36,038 nucleotides of DNA from a virus. The notes beneath the pieces were generated by a model. That model saw nothing but the letters and a program-made list of their open reading frames with translations, was not told the origin of the DNA and made no database searches. The stretch spans positions 1 through 36,038 of the IMG/VR virus record IMGVR_UViG_3300022698_000153. One strand, given 5' to 3'. The position numbers and the translations under genes are program-made. Below are positions 35,232 through 36,038 of the stretch, piece by piece; positions within the stretch are counted from its first letter, which is position 1; the number at the start of each line of letters is the position of its first letter.

Positions 35232-36038
35232 ATGGTTAACACCAGAAAATTTAGCGAGTTTCCGCTTACCAGCACGCTTGATCAGGAAGTCGGCATTGAG
35301 GGTAGCGGAAATGCTCGCGCACTTAATGAGTCCGAGGCTGGCGGCGCGGTCGTGGAGACCATTACCCAGGCGGCACATGGTTTTGTTGTCGGTGACTGGT
35401 TGTACCGGTCGGCAGGATCGTACGCTTTAGCGCAGGCGAACGCAGCCGCGACCAGCGCGGCGATTGGTGTGGTGATTCAGGTCGTAGATGTTAACACCTT
35501 TTTGCTCCAGCAGGCTGGCTATTCAGGTGCGGTTTTCTCTGGCTTGACCGACGGACAAATGTATTGGCTAAGCACCAGTAGTGCAGGAGCTGTTCAGTCA
35601 ACGGAACCAACGACGGCGGGTCAATATTCTAAGCCGGTCATGGTAGCTATTTCGACAACTGAGGCGTGGATTTTGTCGCATCGTTACCTCGATAATGCAG
35701 CGGCAGCCGGTAGCGCCGTGAAGCTTGACGTTAATCAGACGGCGCATGGATTTAGCATTGGCGACATTGTTCGGCGCGATGCGACAAACGTTTATTTAGC
35801 GGCACAAGCGGATAGCTTAGCGAATGCAGCGAGCCTGGGCATGGTCGTTGCTGTGTCGGATGCAAACAATTTTATTTTGCAGGAAATCGGCTACGTAACA
35901 GGGCTAGGAGGTCTGACAGACGGAACCGTTTACTACCTCGATCCGTCGATCGCAGGAGCAATGACTGCAACGCCACCGTCTACCGTTGGCCAGGTCGCTA
36001 AACAAGTGTTTGTAGCGGATAGCACCACATCCGGTTGG
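35232..36038 (+). CDS. Tail fibre protein 2, N-terminal part (continues at 1-300)
   Basis: ATG 35232 is preceded by AAGGACGATC. The frame is open to the right edge (269 codons) and continues in phase at base 1, giving 368 residues in all. Residues about 38-145 and 169-269 are two copies of one domain: TQAAHGFVVGDWLYRSAGSY / NQTAHGFSIGDIVRRDATNV, FLLQQAGYSGAVFSGLTDGQ / FILQEIGYVTGLGGLTDGT, MYWLSTSSAGAVQS / VYYLDPSIAGAMTA. Such AHGFxxGD domains recur in phage fibre shafts. A second receptor-binding protein, distinct from the 711-residue one, is likely. Confidence 0.85.
   Translation, partial: MVNTRKFSEFPLTSTLDQEVGIEGSGNARALNESEAGGAVVETITQAAHGFVVGDWLYRSAGSYALAQANAAATSAAIGVVIQVVDVNTFLLQQAGYSGAVFSGLTDGQMYWLSTSSAGAVQSTEPTTAGQYSKPVMVAISTTEAWILSHRYLDNAAAAGSAVKLDVNQTAHGFSIGDIVRRDATNVYLAAQADSLANAASLGMVVAVSDANNFILQEIGYVTGLGGLTDGTVYYLDPSIAGAMTATPPSTVGQVAKQVFVADSTTSGW

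Overview
The window looks like one complete tailed-phage genome of 36,038 bp, opened inside a tail-fibre gene. The frame that runs off the right edge (from 35232) has exactly 269 codons and continues without a stop from base 1 to the stop at 298-300. The joined 368-residue protein has a coherent repeat domain followed by a fibre-tip-like C-terminus. The structural genes resemble those of P22-type podoviruses: small and large terminase, portal, scaffold, P22-like coat, gp4-like and gp10-like tail accessory proteins, and ejection-type proteins. The host is therefore most likely a gammaproteobacterium or a relative, but nothing in the sequence names it. The Shine-Dalgarno sites are canonical and genes are tightly packed, with many ATGA, TGATG or TAATG overlaps. 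I see no tRNA, integrase, CI-type repressor, helicase, full-length primase or DNA polymerase.

Layout. (1) 1-3521, rightward: fibre C-terminus, lysis candidates and small virion proteins, interrupted by a leftward two-gene unit (1717-2164) with its own promoter that looks like a moron. (2) 3573-12088, leftward: about 25 mostly tiny genes, including a YqaJ-type exonuclease and RecT pair (recombination module), a YdaS/Cro-like helix-turn-helix protein, and a duplicated two-helix membrane protein. (3) 12089-12950: a control region with little convincing coding sequence, rich in dyads and repeats, with a leftward promoter and a leftward intrinsic terminator. (4) 12951-17384, rightward: a winged-helix candidate, a probable replication initiator with DNA-level iterons inside its coding sequence, then small genes including a stand-alone DnaG-type zinc ribbon, a VRR-NUC nuclease and an excisionase-like DNA-binding protein. 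(5) 17421-19062, leftward: six small unknown genes behind a near-consensus promoter. (6) 19228-36038 and on to 300, rightward: the late packaging, head, ejection and tail genes.

How it seems to work (inference). Three leftward promoters share the same -35 block (TTGACTTG) and drive the early leftward modules and a short non-coding transcript. Replication would start at the iterons in the 13501-14382 gene and use host enzymes. YqaJ and RecT would process and anneal DNA ends to form the concatemers needed for headful packaging by the Sf6/P22-like terminase. The most unusual parts are the 12.1-14.2 kb control and replication region, with repeat arrays, dyads and an intrinsic terminator buried in the initiator gene, and the repeated gene-leader sequence in the 17.4-19.1 kb operon.
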